Part shown: positions 8,592-19,628 of the stretch, piece after piece
Layout: each line of letters begins with the position of its first letter
Position numbering within the stretch: the stretch's first letter is position 1
The notes under the pieces: model-generated
Seen by the model: the letters and a program-made list of their open reading frames with translations, nothing else
Told to the model about the DNA's origin: nothing
Database searches by the model: none
Source of the DNA: Corynebacterium imitans
GTDB lineage: Bacteria > Actinomycetota > Actinomycetes > Mycobacteriales > Mycobacteriaceae
Direction of reading: 5' to 3'
Length of the DNA stretch: 64,000 nucleotides
NCBI RefSeq assembly: GCF_000739455.1
Contig: NZ_CP009211.1
Coordinates: 1,623,458 to 1,687,457, forward strand
Translations under genes and position numbers: made by a program

Positions 8592-9107
8592 TTAGTTCTC
8601 CTCGGACTCCTCAGCCTTCTCCTCGGAAGCCTCGGCTTCCTCAGACTCCGCCTTCTCGGCAGCCTCAGCAGCGGCAGCGGCCTCAGCCTCGGCAGCAGCC
8701 TTGGCTTCTTCCTCTTCCTTAGCCTTCTTACGCTTCTCGGTGATCGCCTCGGCGGTCGGGCCGTTGTTGGCCTCCTCGAGTGCCTCGTTGAACAGCTCGA
8801 GCTTGGACTTCTTCTCCTCAGCAACCTTCAGGGTGCCCTCGGCACCGTCCAGGCCCTTGTGCTTCTGCCAGTCGCCGGTAACCTTCAGCAGTGCAGCAAC
8901 CGGCTCGGTCGGCTGTGCGCCAACGCCCAGCCAGTACTGTGCGCGCTCCGAGTCGATGCGAATGAGCGACGGCTCTTCCTTCGGGTGGTAGATGCCGATG
9001 TTCTCGATGACGCGGCCGTCGCGACGGGTACGGGAGTCAGCGACGACGACGCGGTACTGTGCGTTGCGGATCTTGCCCACACGCTGCAGCTTGATCTTGA
9101 CAGCCAT
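8592..9107 (-). CDS. rpsP: 30S ribosomal protein S16
   Basis: The N-terminal 80 or so residues are canonical bS16 ([39 protein letters not shown]). The 171-residue product carries a long C-terminal tail rich in Glu, Ala and Lys ([20 protein letters not shown] onwards), much longer than the roughly 80-residue core. Long S16 tails are, to my knowledge, usual in corynebacteria. Start ATG 9107 has a clear AAGGAAG ribosome site. It is separated from rimM, its normal partner, by the surface protein gene. Confidence 0.97.
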   Translation of the reverse strand: MAVKIKLQRVGKIRNAQYRVVVADSRTRRDGRVIENIGIYHPKEEPSLIRIDSERAQYWLGVGAQPTEPVAALLKVTGDWQKHKGLDGAEGTLKVAEEKKSKLELFNEALEEANNGPTAEAITEKRKKAKEEEEAKAAAEAEAAAAAEAAEKAESEEAEASEEKAEESEEN

Positions 9108-9535
9108 GAAAATTCTTCCTTTACGGTCACTGGGCAGTGCAGACACCCGCCGTGTGCTGGCGGGCCGGTTCAACCCTTCTTCTTTAACCTGCGCGTGACT
9201 GGCCGGCCGACCGCCCGAGCAAACGGGTTCAGACGCTTCCGGCGCGTACGCAGTGTGCTGTCCCCGACACACACGTGCCAGGCAACCTGGAATACTTTAC
9301 CGTGAAGGCAGCCGAAGTCCAAAAGCGTCGCCCTTCTCGCGAGCCATCGGAGACATGCGTCGTTGTCTTCGCCGCGACGGTTCCGGCTTTTCCTCCGATA
9401 GGCGGTAAGGTTTGCACAGTCACGGGAGCGTCCCGCGTATTGGCGTGCCTGCACAACGCAGAGCAAACGCCCACGGATTAGCGTTTCCCACATAATACCT
9501 AGAGTTATTCGGTTCGCAGAGGTTTTTGAGGATAG
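9108..9535. promoter_or_regulatory. Divergent intergenic region between rpsP and the acyltransferase gene
   Basis: This 428-bp gap has no supported gene. It must hold the rpsP promoter (minus) and the acyltransferase promoter (plus). For the plus gene a plausible -10 is CATAAT at 9491-9496, and a ribosome site GAGGAT lies at 9528-9533. I could not pick an rpsP promoter with confidence. Confidence 0.45.
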
Positions 9536-11833
9536 ATGAGCGCAACGACGACGAAGCCTGCGCAGCACGATGCGGGGGAAAGCACACGAGCACGAACCTC
9601 GTCCTACCGCGTTGATATTGACGGTTTGCGTGGCTACGCCATCGGGCTTGTGGTCCTCTTCCACGTCTTCGTTGGCCGCGTCTCCGGCGGCGTAGACGTC
9701 TTCCTCCTCCTGTCTGGTTACTTCTTCCTCGGCGGGCAGCTGCGTTACGCCATGCGCCCCAACCCGAGCCTGAACCCCTGGTGGCCACTGTGGCGGACGA
9801 TCCGCAGGCTGGTCCCAGCGCTCGTCGTGGTGATCCTGTCCGTGTTTGTGGCGGTGCACTACCTCACCCCAGAGCTGATGAGCGACGAGCTGACCGCACA
9901 GTTCACGGCCTCCATGCTCTATTACCAGAACTGGGAGCTCATGGTGCAGGCGGCCGACTACGCCGCGGCGAGCCAGGACACCTCTCCCCTGCAGCACCTG
10001 TGGTCGATGGCCGTCCAGGGCCAGTTCTACCTTTTTGGCATTCTGCTAGGCACGCTCATTGCCTTCCTTATTACCAAGTGCAACCTGCCGCGCACGTACG
10101 CCAAGCGTGGCGCAATTGCCGTGCTCGCGATTATCACTGTCGCCTCGCTCGCCTGGGCCTCCCGCTTCGGCTTCATTGGCACCGGCGCGAACTACTACTC
10201 CACGTTCTCCCGCGCGTGGGAGCTTTCGCTCGGCGCACTGCTCGCGTTCGTGCCCACGAGCCGCTTCCTGCCGCAGAAGACCGCCTGGCTCACTTCCGCG
10301 ATCGGCATCATTTGCATCACCATTACCGGCGCGGTGGTCTCCAACACGCTCGCATTCCCCGGCCCAATCGCCCTTCTTCCGCTTCTCGGCGCTGCGCTGG
10401 TGATACTCAGTGGCGACGACAACCCGGTGTCTAAGGTCCTTGCGTCCAAGCCCATGACGTGGCTTGGTGGGATCGCCTACTCCCTCTACCTGTGGCACTG
10501 GCCGATGCTGATCATCGTCACTGTCATTGGTGGCTTCGGCACTCCTCCGGCGTGGGTCGGCGTGATCGTGATCGCGGCGTCGCTGGCACTGGCACACGTG
10601 ACACACGTGCTGCTGGAGCAGCCGCTGCGTCAGCACCGCAAGCGTCCAAAGGCTACTGATACGCCAGTACGGGATGCACGCCGCAGCCTGCGCACGCCCC
10701 AAGGCATCGGACGCGCCATCGGCGGTGTACTCATCGCCGCACTCGTCGGCGCAGCACTGACCATCCAGCCGCTGTGGAACCAGCGGGTCGAAAACGCGAA
10801 CCGCCCGCTGGACATCAATATGTACCCCGGCGCCATGTCCGTAGTCGGCGCGCCCGTCCCTGACGTCACACCGCAACCGGATCCGAACCTGGTCTCCGGC
10901 ATCTACCCGCCAATCGGGTCCGAGGGCTGCATGGTCTTCCAGAACGAAGAGGCCGACGTCATGCCGCGCCCCGACTGCATCTACGGCGACAAAGACGCCG
11001 AGACCACAGTGGTCATGGTCGGCGGCTCACACATCGAGCCCTACGTCATCCCGCTGGACCGCCTCGGCCGCGAACACGGGTTCAAGGTCGTTCCCTTTGT
11101 TCGCCAAACCTGCCCCCTGACCATCGGCGGCGAGGACGGCACAGAACTCGTCTCGGATGTGTGCTTCGAGTGGAGCCAGAACGTCTTCGAGGAAGTTGTC
11201 AACATGCAACCGGATCTGGTGGTCTCCACCTCCACGCGCCCCGAGGGACGCGCCGGTGACGTGGAAGTGACCGTCGACCACGTACCGGACTCCTACCTCG
11301 TGCTCTGGGACGCGTTTGCGCAGTACGACATCCCATTTTTGGGATTCCGCGACAACCCGTGGATCTTTGACATCTTCGGCCAGATCATGGACCCCAATAT
11401 CTGCATCGTCTCCGGCTTCACGGAGGAAGAATGCTCGATGCGCACCGATGATGTGTACGGCCCCGTGGACCCAGCGGCCGAGTACCTCGACGGGACGAAC
11501 AAGCAGTTCAGCGTAGACACCGCCCCGTGGTTCTGCGACGCAGAGCTGTGCCGCCCCCAGATCGGCAACGTCTACGTCTACCGGGACCAGAACCACATCT
11601 CGAACGCCTACATGGCCACGCTGACACCACTGGTGTGGCAGGAACTGCGCAAGGTTTTCGACGCCCTCGAGGTCCCCTATGTGGGCACCGACGCTCCCGA
11701 GTACGAGGTCCCACCGCTGCGCCCGGATCCCAACGCCGAGGTCCCCGTCGGTGAAGACGGCACGGCCCCGGAGAACCTGCCGGTCAACCCCGTTGATGGA
11801 CAGCGCCAGCCGCTGGGCCTGCTCGGCCAGTAG
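9536..11833 (+). CDS. Membrane acyltransferase 3 family protein with C-terminal SGNH-type domain
   Basis: This 765-residue protein probably transfers acyl (often acetyl) groups to envelope glycans or glycolipids. The N-terminal AT3 domain is marked by YRVDIDGLRGYAIGLVVLFH (catalytic-type His 43) and GGVDVFLLLSGYFF, with about ten membrane segments up to residue 360 or so (GIAYSLYLWHWPMLIIVTVI). After a tether comes an extracellular SGNH-like domain: VVMVGGSHIEPY near 492-503 in place of the usual GDSH block, and YRDQNHIS near 682-689 supplying the Asp-x-x-His pair. The first block reads G-G-S, so the usual Asp is replaced by Gly although the Ser is kept. Related two-domain proteins act in trehalose mycolate acetylation, arabinogalactan succinylation and similar modifications; the substrate here is unknown. 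Start ATG 9536 follows GAGGAT; a strong terminator follows the stop. Confidence 0.85.
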   Translation: MSATTTKPAQHDAGESTRARTSSYRVDIDGLRGYAIGLVVLFHVFVGRVSGGVDVFLLLSGYFFLGGQLRYAMRPNPSLNPWWPLWRTIRRLVPALVVVILSVFVAVHYLTPELMSDELTAQFTASMLYYQNWELMVQAADYAAASQDTSPLQHLWSMAVQGQFYLFGILLGTLIAFLITKCNLPRTYAKRGAIAVLAIITVASLAWASRFGFIGTGANYYSTFSRAWELSLGALLAFVPTSRFLPQKTAWLTSAIGIICITITGAVVSNTLAFPGPIALLPLLGAALVILSGDDNPVSKVLASKPMTWLGGIAYSLYLWHWPMLIIVTVIGGFGTPPAWVGVIVIAASLALAHVTHVLLEQPLRQHRKRPKATDTPVRDARRSLRTPQGIGRAIGGVLIAALVGAALTIQPLWNQRVENANRPLDINMYPGAMSVVGAPVPDVTPQPDPNLVSGIYPPIGSEGCMVFQNEEADVMPRPDCIYGDKDAETTVVMVGGSHIEPYVIPLDRLGREHGFKVVPFVRQTCPLTIGGEDGTELVSDVCFEWSQNVFEEVVNMQPDLVVSTSTRPEGRAGDVEVTVDHVPDSYLVLWDAFAQYDIPFLGFRDNPWIFDIFGQIMDPNICIVSGFTEEECSMRTDDVYGPVDPAAEYLDGTNKQFSVDTAPWFCDAELCRPQIGNVYVYRDQNHISNAYMATLTPLVWQELRKVFDALEVPYVGTDAPEYEVPPLRPDPNAEVPVGEDGTAPENLPVNPVDGQRQPLGLLGQ

Positions 11834-11856
11834 GCCGGAGCCCCGACAAACGCAGA

Positions 11857-11896
11857 AAGGTGGCCCCGCAACGCACCAGCGTTGCGGGGCCACCTT
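11857..11896. terminator. Bidirectional terminator between the acyltransferase gene and ffh
   Basis: Perfect 18-nt arms, 11857-11874 and 11879-11896 (AAGGTGGCCCCGCAACGC and its complement), enclose the loop ACCA. A T-rich stretch (CTTTATT) follows on the plus strand and TTTC on the minus strand. It lies between two convergent stops (11833 and 11916), so it can serve both genes. Confidence 0.9.
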
Positions 11897-11915
11897 CTTT
11901 ATTGCGCGGCGGGTT

Positions 11916-13544
<1,629 letters not shown>

Positions 13545-13652
13545 CGTAAGGTACTCCTGTTCGCTTCGTTTTATCAGCGTGCGCGGTACGCTCGCCGTCA
13601 AAAATGTACTCGTTACAGCCTAGCGTCTAGCTGGGCGAACCCAGAACTTGCG

Positions 13653-15416
13653 CTATCCCAGCAACGCGTCGACGAAGCTTTCCACCTCAAACGGCGCGAG
13701 ATCGTCCGCACCCTCGCCAAGGCCGACAAGCTTAACCGGCACGCCGAGTTCCTCCTGTACCTGGAAGACGATGCCGCCCTTGGCAGTGCCGTCCAGCTTG
13801 GTCAACACCACGCCGGTGATGTCCACGACCTCGCGGAAGACGCGCGCCTGCGCAATACCGTTCTGTCCCACCGTGGCGTCGAGTACCAGCAGCACCTCGT
13901 CAACGTTGCTCTTCTTCTCCACCACGCGCTTGACCTTGCCCAGCTGGTCCATCAGGTCGGTCGAGGTGTGCAGGCGACCCGCGGTATCAATGAGGACGAC
14001 ATCCGCGCCCTCCTGCACGCCAGTGGCCACGGCGTCGAAGGCCACGGATGCCGGGTCCGCGCCCTCCTTGCCGCGCACCGTCGACGCACCGACGCGGCGG
14101 CCCCAAGTCTCAAGCTGGTCGGCAGCGGCTGCGCGGAAGGTATCTGCAGCGCCGAGCACTACGGAATGCCCCATGGAAACCAGCACGCGCGCCAGCTTGC
14201 CGGTGGTGGTGGTCTTGCCGGTGCCGTTCACGCCGGCAACCAGGATGACCGCGGGCTTGCCCTCGTTCGGCATCGCCTTGATCGAGCGGTCCATCTCCGG
14301 GCGGGCCGCCTCGATGAGCGTCTCGCGCAGCATCGCGCGCGCCTCTTCCTCCGTGGAGACGCCGCGCTCGGCGATCTTGCCGCGCAGGGTTTCGGTCACA
14401 CGCATGGTCAAGTTGGCACCGAGGTCCGCCATAATCAGCGTGTCCTCGATCTCCTCCCACGCGTCCTCGTCCAGGTCACCTGCGGTAAGGATGCCGAGCA
14501 GCCCCTGGCCGATCGCGTTCTGCGAGCGCGACAGACGACCACGCAGCTTGCCGATGCGGCCAGCCGCAGGCTCGATCTCCTCGATGTCCTCGGTTGGCTC
14601 ATCATGCTTCTCGACAACCACGTCCTCACTGACCTCGGCTGCCTGGCTGTCCTGTGCACGAGCCGTCTCAGCGCTCGCGGCGGCCGCCGCTGCTGCCGCG
14701 GCGGCTTCCTGCGCCTGGCGAGTCTGGCCCTCGTCTGCCTGCGGCTCCTCGGCCGGTTCTGCCTCGGGTTCCGGTGTGGGTTCCGCTGCGGGTTCCTCGG
14801 CGGGTGTTTCCGGTTCTGGCTCCGGCTCTAGCTCCGCTGCCGGCTTCTCCACCGGCGCTGCCTCATCCGGGGTCACGACGGTCTCGCGGGTCTCCGGGTC
14901 GGTCTCCGCGTCGGTGTTCAACACGACCTCATCGGCCGGCTTCTCAGTCGGCGGCTCGGGCGTGCGCTCGACCTTGGCTGCTTCCTCGACCTTGGCTGCA
15001 TCTTCAACCTTCGCGGGTTTCTCGACCTTAGCCGTCTTCTCTACCTTCGCGGCATCCTCAACCTTGGCTGCTTCCTCAACGGCCGACGGGTCCGGTTCAA
15101 CTACCGGCTCCGGGGCTGCGGCAGCCGCCTGCTGTTCTTGTGCGGGCTTCGGCTCGCGCGGCTCGTCGATACGCACCGGCTCCTTCTCCGGTGTGCTGGG
15201 GGCTGCGGCCGGGGCGAAGTTAAAGCCACCCTTGGCCTGGTAATTGCCGGACTTCTCCTGCTGGGTGAGCTCCTTCGGCTCCTCCGTCTTGGCAAAAGAG
15301 ACGGTCTTTTCCTCTTTACGCTTGCGTCCCACCACGACGATGCCCAAAACGATGAGAGCAACGACGACGATGGCAACAACGATCCACAGAAGTGGCGAGT
15401 TCATTGCGAGTTCCAT
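13653..15416 (-). CDS. ftsY: Signal recognition particle receptor FtsY
   Basis: FtsY is the membrane receptor GTPase for SRP. An N-terminal membrane anchor (NSPLLWIVVAIVVVALIVLG) is followed by KRKEEK and about 300 residues rich in Glu, Pro, Ala and Val with KVEDAAKVE/KVEKTAKVE micro-repeats. The NG domain follows: IGKLRGRLSRSQNAIGQGL, P-loop GVNGTGKTTTTGKL near 393, DTAGRLHTSTDLM near 478 and TKLDGTAKGG near 545. Several starts are possible (ATG at 15431, 15422, 15416, 15404); I chose 15416 (MELAMNSPLLW), with no decisive ribosome site. The frame stays open into repeat array A upstream, but that part (NGASSV motifs) is repeat translated by chance. Confidence 0.95.
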   Translation of the reverse strand: MELAMNSPLLWIVVAIVVVALIVLGIVVVGRKRKEEKTVSFAKTEEPKELTQQEKSGNYQAKGGFNFAPAAAPSTPEKEPVRIDEPREPKPAQEQQAAAAAPEPVVEPDPSAVEEAAKVEDAAKVEKTAKVEKPAKVEDAAKVEEAAKVERTPEPPTEKPADEVVLNTDAETDPETRETVVTPDEAAPVEKPAAELEPEPEPETPAEEPAAEPTPEPEAEPAEEPQADEGQTRQAQEAAAAAAAAAASAETARAQDSQAAEVSEDVVVEKHDEPTEDIEEIEPAAGRIGKLRGRLSRSQNAIGQGLLGILTAGDLDEDAWEEIEDTLIMADLGANLTMRVTETLRGKIAERGVSTEEEARAMLRETLIEAARPEMDRSIKAMPNEGKPAVILVAGVNGTGKTTTTGKLARVLVSMGHSVVLGAADTFRAAAADQLETWGRRVGASTVRGKEGADPASVAFDAVATGVQEGADVVLIDTAGRLHTSTDLMDQLGKVKRVVEKKSNVDEVLLVLDATVGQNGIAQARVFREVVDITGVVLTKLDGTAKGGIVFQVQEELGVPVKLVGLGEGADDLAPFEVESFVDALLG

Positions 15417-15506
15417 ATCCATGGCACCCATAGTGCCATAGTGAATCGAATGGCCAGGCGAGTCAGCCGCTGTTCTATCCATCGAGTTCCCAGGTATTCC
15501 TATAAG

Positions 15507-15732
15507 AACGGAGCTAGCTCCATATGGAAGAACCGCTGACACACGACCAGGCGTTTTGCACCCGCTGCACACCCAAACGGAGCTAGCTCCATTTAGAGAA
15601 ACCGGCGACCCGCGACCTGGGGATTTGCCTACATCGCAAGTCAAAACGGAGCTAGCTCCATTTAGACAAGCCACCAACCCGCGACCAGGGCTTTTACAAC
15701 CGACGAAGACCCAAACGGAGCTAGCTCCATTT
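15507..15732. repeat. Array A: four 69-bp-spaced palindromic repeats between smc and ftsY
   Basis: The perfect palindrome GGAGCTAGCTCC occurs at 15510-15521, 15579-15590, 15648-15659 and 15717-15728, each exactly 69 bp from the next. Flanks are usually AAAC on the left and ATTTAG on the right (plus strand). Midway between palindromes lies a directional motif, for example CGCGACCTGGGGATTTGC at 15611-15628. The array fills most of the 408-bp gap between the smc stop and the ftsY start. The rest (15733-15824) holds short CGCGTCAGG repeats and no gene. The same family recurs at 35332-35492 and 62552-62709. Confidence 0.95.
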
Positions 15733-15824
15733 AGAAAGACCCGTGTGAGGAACCGAGCGTTAGGACCTCGCGTCAGGAAAACCGTTAGAGCACCCGCGTC
15801 AGGTAAACCGCTGCAAAACCGCTG

Positions 15825-18800
15825 TTAGTCAGCCGCCGGCTGCATGCGCTGCGAAAGCACGCGGGTCACGCCGTCGCCGCGCATGGTCACGCCGTAGAGC
15901 ACGTTCGCCACGTCCATCGTGGGCTTCTGGTGCGTGATCACGATCAGCTGCGAGTCCTCTCGCAGTTCTTTGAGGAGGGCGATGAGGCGGCGGAGGTTGA
16001 CGTCGTCAAGCGCGGCCTCGACCTCGTCGAGCACGTAGAAGGGACTCGGGCGCGCGCGAAAGATCGCCACGAGGAACGCGAGCGCGGTGAGCGACTTCTC
16101 GCCCCCGGAAAGCAAGGACAGGCGCTTGACTTTCTTGCCGGGCGGGCGGGCCTCGATCTCGATGCCGGTGGCGAGCATGTCGTCGGGTTCGGTGAGGATG
16201 AGGCGAGCCTCGCCGCCTGGGAAGAGCGTGTGGAAGACGCGAGGGAACTCGGCTTCGACGTCTTTCCAGGCATCGGTGAACAGTTGGAGGATCTGCCCGT
16301 CCACGTCGTTGATCACGCCGATCAAGTCCTCGCGCGCCTGAATCACATCATCGAGCTGCGTGGACAAAAACGCGTAGCGCTCTTCCAACGCCTTGAACTC
16401 CTCGAGCGCGAGTGGATTGACCTTGCCGAGGGCGCGCAGGTCCTTCTCCGCCTGCGCCAGGCGGGCCTTTTCCGACGCCTGGTCGAAGTCCTCGCCCGGC
16501 GTGTAGTCCCGCAGCAGGTCCGTGATGGCGATGCCGAGCGATTCGGTGATCTTCTTCTCCGCCTCGTCGATACGCACCTGCGCCTGCGACTGCGCGATCT
16601 CCGAATTGTGCGAGCTCTCCGTCAGCCGCTTGAGCGTCTGCCGCGCCGCCGAGACCTGGCTGCGGGCTTGCTGGAGTTGAGCCTGCAGCTTAGCGACGCC
16701 CGCCTGCCACCGGTCCCTCTCCGCCCCCGCACGCGCAAGCGCGTCCTGGACCCGGGCGGCCACGTCCCGGCCTTGCTCTGCCACCGCCTGCGCAAGCTCG
16801 GCCTGTGCGCGGCGCTTCTGCATCGCCGCGTCGTGGCGGGCCTTGGCATGTTTCTCGTGCTCGGCCTGCCTGCGCAGCGCGTCTCCCCTGCCGGCGCGTT
16901 GCTCGGCTTCCTGTTGCGCCGTGCGCGAGGCAAGCGTGGCCTCCATCTCCATCGCCTTGACCTGGGCGAGCTCCTGCTGGGCGGCGTCGCGCTGGGCCGA
17001 GGACGGCTCCTCGCTCGGCTGGTCTTCGGCGTTTACGCGGGCCAACCGGTCGCGGGTCTGCGCCAGCTCCTCTCGGCGGGCGGCGAGGCGGCCTTCGGCT
17101 TCGGTGGCGCGCTGGGCGGCACGCTCGTGCTCGCCGCTGTTGGCCTGCCACTGCTTTTCCAGGCGCTCGTGGTCGCGGCTCAGGCGCTGAGCCTCCGCGT
17201 CGTGTTCGCGCAGGGCGGCCTTGGCCGAGGCTGCGGTCACGCGCGCATCCTCGGCCGCGATTTTTGCGCCTTCCAGGGTGCCGGAGAGCTCCTCGAGCTG
17301 CGCCTGTGCCACCTCAAGCTCGCCGCGGGCCTGCTCGATCTGCGCGGTGACCTCGACAGCGGTCGTGGTACCCGTCCCGGCGGCGACCCAGCCCTCGCCG
17401 ACAAGCACCCCGTCGTGGGTCACGGCGCGCAGGCGCGGATCCTCGGCGACCAGCTCGCGCGCGGCCTCAAGTGTCTCCGCGACTGCTACGTCGACGAGCA
17501 GGCGGGTCACGGGGCCGAGGACGGAGTCGTCGACGCGTACGTGGTCGAGCAGCCAGTCGACCTTTGCGTCCGTCTCTAGGCGCCACGAGGCGCCGCCGTT
17601 GGTGTCGATCACGATGGTGCGCGCGGCGTCGGCAAGCTGGTCCACGGCAGCAGTGTTGACCTCGCCGGTGAGTGCCTCCGCGTGTGCGCCGAGGGCTGCG
17701 GCAAGCGCCCGGTCCATGCCTTCCTCGGCGCGTAGCAGCCCGGCGAGCGGGGCGAAATCCACAAGCGCGTCGGCGGCCTGCGGACGCGGTGCCTGCTCGA
17801 CAAGTGTGGCGATGCGGGACTCGAGCGTAAACACGGCGCGTTCGCGCTCGCGCTGCTCGGCGCGCAGCTGCTCCAAGCGCTTATCGGCGGCGTCGGACTC
17901 GGTGTAGGCACGCACGTGTTCCTCATCGAGTGGGGCGCGCTGGGTGTCTACCTCCGTGAGCGCTTCCGCGGCCTCCCGGGCCTCCTGCTCAGCTGCGCGA
18001 GCGCGGGCGCGGGTTTCTTCCAAAAGCTCAGTCAGTCGCGCGACTTCTTCTTCGGCCGCAATGATCGCCGCCTGCTGCGACTCTTCCTGCGCGAGCAGAC
18101 GCACCACGCCTTCGCGGCGATCCGCGATCGCGCGAACCTGGGCCATGTGCTCGCGCTCCGCATCGTCGAAGGCCTCTTGTTTCTCGGCAACCTCCTCGCG
18201 CAGCGTCTCGAGCTTTTCGGCGGCTTCTTCGGCAGCCTCGAGTGCTTCGGCGTACTCTTCGTCAGCGAACTCAGCGCGGCGCAGCAGCTGGTCTGGGTCT
18301 TGGCCTGCGTAGGGTACCTGCGAGCCGGAGTGCTGGGCGCGCTCGGTGGCGATGCGGACCGTGGCGCTGACCCGCTCCGCCAAGGTGGAGAGCTCGAACC
18401 ACACCTTTTGAGCCTGCTCGGCCTGCGGCTGCGCTTCCTCCTGCTCGTACTCGATTTCGGCCTGCGTCTGCTCGGCTTCCTCGAGCACGGCCGTGGCGGT
18501 TTCGACTTGCTCGGCGAGTGCTTGGGCGGCGGCGGTGGCGTCGGCAAGCGAGGCGCGCAGCGTGACCACCTGGTGCCCGGCGAGTGAGAGACGGGCCTCG
18601 CGCAGCGTGGACTGCACGGTGGCGGCGCGCTTGGCGGCCTCGGCCTGGCGGGCGAGCGGTTTAAGCTGTTTGCCCAGCTCCTCGGTGAGATCGCTGAGGC
18701 GGTCTAAGTTGGCCTGCATGCCGGTGAGCTTGCGCTGCGCCTTCTCCTTGCGGCGGCGGTGCTTGAGCACACCCGCGGCTTCCTCGATAAACGCGCGGCG

Positions 18801-19268
18801 CTCCTCCGGGCGCGATTCCAGGATTTCTGAGAGCTTGCCTTGGCCGACGATGATGTGCATCTCGCGGCCGATGCCAGAATCCGACAGCAGCTCCTGGATG
18901 TCCATCAGGCGGGCTTTCGCACCGTTGATCTCATACTCGGAGGCGCCGTCGCGGAACATGCGGCGGGTAATGGCCACCTCGGTGTACTCAATGGGCAGGT
19001 GCTTGTCGCTGTTGTCGAAGGTGAGCGTGACCTCGGCACGCCCCAGCGGCTTGCGGTCGCCGGCACCGGCGAAGATGACGTCCTGCATCTTGCCGCCGCG
19101 CAGATTCTTCGCGCCCTGCTCCCCCATCACCCACGCGAGCGCATCCACCACGTTCGACTTGCCCGAGCCGTTCGGGCCGACGACGGCGCAGATGCCCGGC
19201 TCGAACTTCATCGTGGTCGCCGAAGCGAAGGACTTGAATCCTTTGAGCGTCAGCGATTTCAGGTGCAT
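15825..19268 (-). CDS. smc: Chromosome segregation protein SMC
   Basis: SMC is the ATPase that, with ScpA and ScpB, extrudes DNA loops and organises the chromosome. The 1147-residue product starts MHLKSLTLKGFKSFASATTM and has Walker A GPNGSGKSN (about 32-40), a long coiled coil, a hinge near 500-620 (DALVDFAPLAGLLRAEEGMD onwards), a second coiled coil, the ABC signature LSLLSGGEKSLTALAF near 1050 and Walker B FYVLDEVEAALDD near 1078. Length is typical. Start ATG 19268; GAAAGG upstream is a moderate ribosome site. acyP ends 38 bp upstream, so co-transcription is likely. Confidence 0.98.
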   Translation of the reverse strand: MHLKSLTLKGFKSFASATTMKFEPGICAVVGPNGSGKSNVVDALAWVMGEQGAKNLRGGKMQDVIFAGAGDRKPLGRAEVTLTFDNSDKHLPIEYTEVAITRRMFRDGASEYEINGAKARLMDIQELLSDSGIGREMHIIVGQGKLSEILESRPEERRAFIEEAAGVLKHRRRKEKAQRKLTGMQANLDRLSDLTEELGKQLKPLARQAEAAKRAATVQSTLREARLSLAGHQVVTLRASLADATAAAQALAEQVETATAVLEEAEQTQAEIEYEQEEAQPQAEQAQKVWFELSTLAERVSATVRIATERAQHSGSQVPYAGQDPDQLLRRAEFADEEYAEALEAAEEAAEKLETLREEVAEKQEAFDDAEREHMAQVRAIADRREGVVRLLAQEESQQAAIIAAEEEVARLTELLEETRARARAAEQEAREAAEALTEVDTQRAPLDEEHVRAYTESDAADKRLEQLRAEQRERERAVFTLESRIATLVEQAPRPQAADALVDFAPLAGLLRAEEGMDRALAAALGAHAEALTGEVNTAAVDQLADAARTIVIDTNGGASWRLETDAKVDWLLDHVRVDDSVLGPVTRLLVDVAVAETLEAARELVAEDPRLRAVTHDGVLVGEGWVAAGTGTTTAVEVTAQIEQARGELEVAQAQLEELSGTLEGAKIAAEDARVTAASAKAALREHDAEAQRLSRDHERLEKQWQANSGEHERAAQRATEAEGRLAARREELAQTRDRLARVNAEDQPSEEPSSAQRDAAQQELAQVKAMEMEATLASRTAQQEAEQRAGRGDALRRQAEHEKHAKARHDAAMQKRRAQAELAQAVAEQGRDVAARVQDALARAGAERDRWQAGVAKLQAQLQQARSQVSAARQTLKRLTESSHNSEIAQSQAQVRIDEAEKKITESLGIAITDLLRDYTPGEDFDQASEKARLAQAEKDLRALGKVNPLALEEFKALEERYAFLSTQLDDVIQAREDLIGVINDVDGQILQLFTDAWKDVEAEFPRVFHTLFPGGEARLILTEPDDMLATGIEIEARPPGKKVKRLSLLSGGEKSLTALAFLVAIFRARPSPFYVLDEVEAALDDVNLRRLIALLKELREDSQLIVITHQKPTMDVANVLYGVTMRGDGVTRVLSQRMQPAAD

Positions 19269-19306
19269 TGCTGTGAGTTTACCTTTCTCAAGCGCGCTCT
19301 CGGTAT

Positions 19307-19609
19307 TTAGCGTTCGTCGAAACCGGAGGCACCGCGGGGCTCGCCGTATTGTGCGCCGACGAAGTCGACCCGGCCGGGCCGCCGCGTCGTCGTCTGTTCC
19401 TCGCGCAGCAGCGCAAGCAGCGCGTCCGTCTGCTCGCGGGTGCCCTCGGCGACGACCTCGACGCGGCCGTCAGCCAGGTTCTTGGCGTACCCGTTCAGCC
19501 CCAGCTCGAGGGCGCGGGAGCGGGTCCACCAACGAAAACCCACGCCCTGGACGTGTCCATGGACGTGGGCGGTGAGACGTACTCGTGTGTTGTCAGTGTG
19601 TTCGGTCAT
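19307..19609 (-). CDS. acyP: Acylphosphatase
   Basis: This 100-residue protein hydrolyses acyl phosphates. The family pattern is intact: [12 protein letters not shown] with catalytic Arg26, then [17 protein letters not shown] with the catalytic Asn44. It sits between the AGCS symporter gene (20 bp upstream) and smc, a common actinobacterial arrangement. Start ATG 19609. The C-terminal 15 residues ([15 protein letters not shown]) extend slightly beyond the core fold. Confidence 0.95.
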   Translation of the reverse strand: MTEHTDNTRVRLTAHVHGHVQGVGFRWWTRSRALELGLNGYAKNLADGRVEVVAEGTREQTDALLALLREEQTTTRRPGRVDFVGAQYGEPRGASGFDER

Positions 19610-19628
19610 GCTCCCACACTAGTGGGGC

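Noticed and set aside
8529..9305. A 258-codon plus-strand open frame over rpsP
   Set aside because: Antisense shadow of the Ala/Glu-rich S16 tail (Leu/Gly-rich product).
15507..15732. A CRISPR array (short palindromic repeats at constant spacing)
   Set aside because: Spacers share a conserved central motif and end segments rather than being unique, arrays have only 3-4 units, and no cas gene is in the window.
15556..15828. Open frames through the repeat arrays giving 23-residue peptide repeats (QTELAPFR or NGASSVW)
   Set aside because: A 69-bp unit keeps any frame open by arithmetic; no ribosome site, and both strands give such frames in all three arrays.
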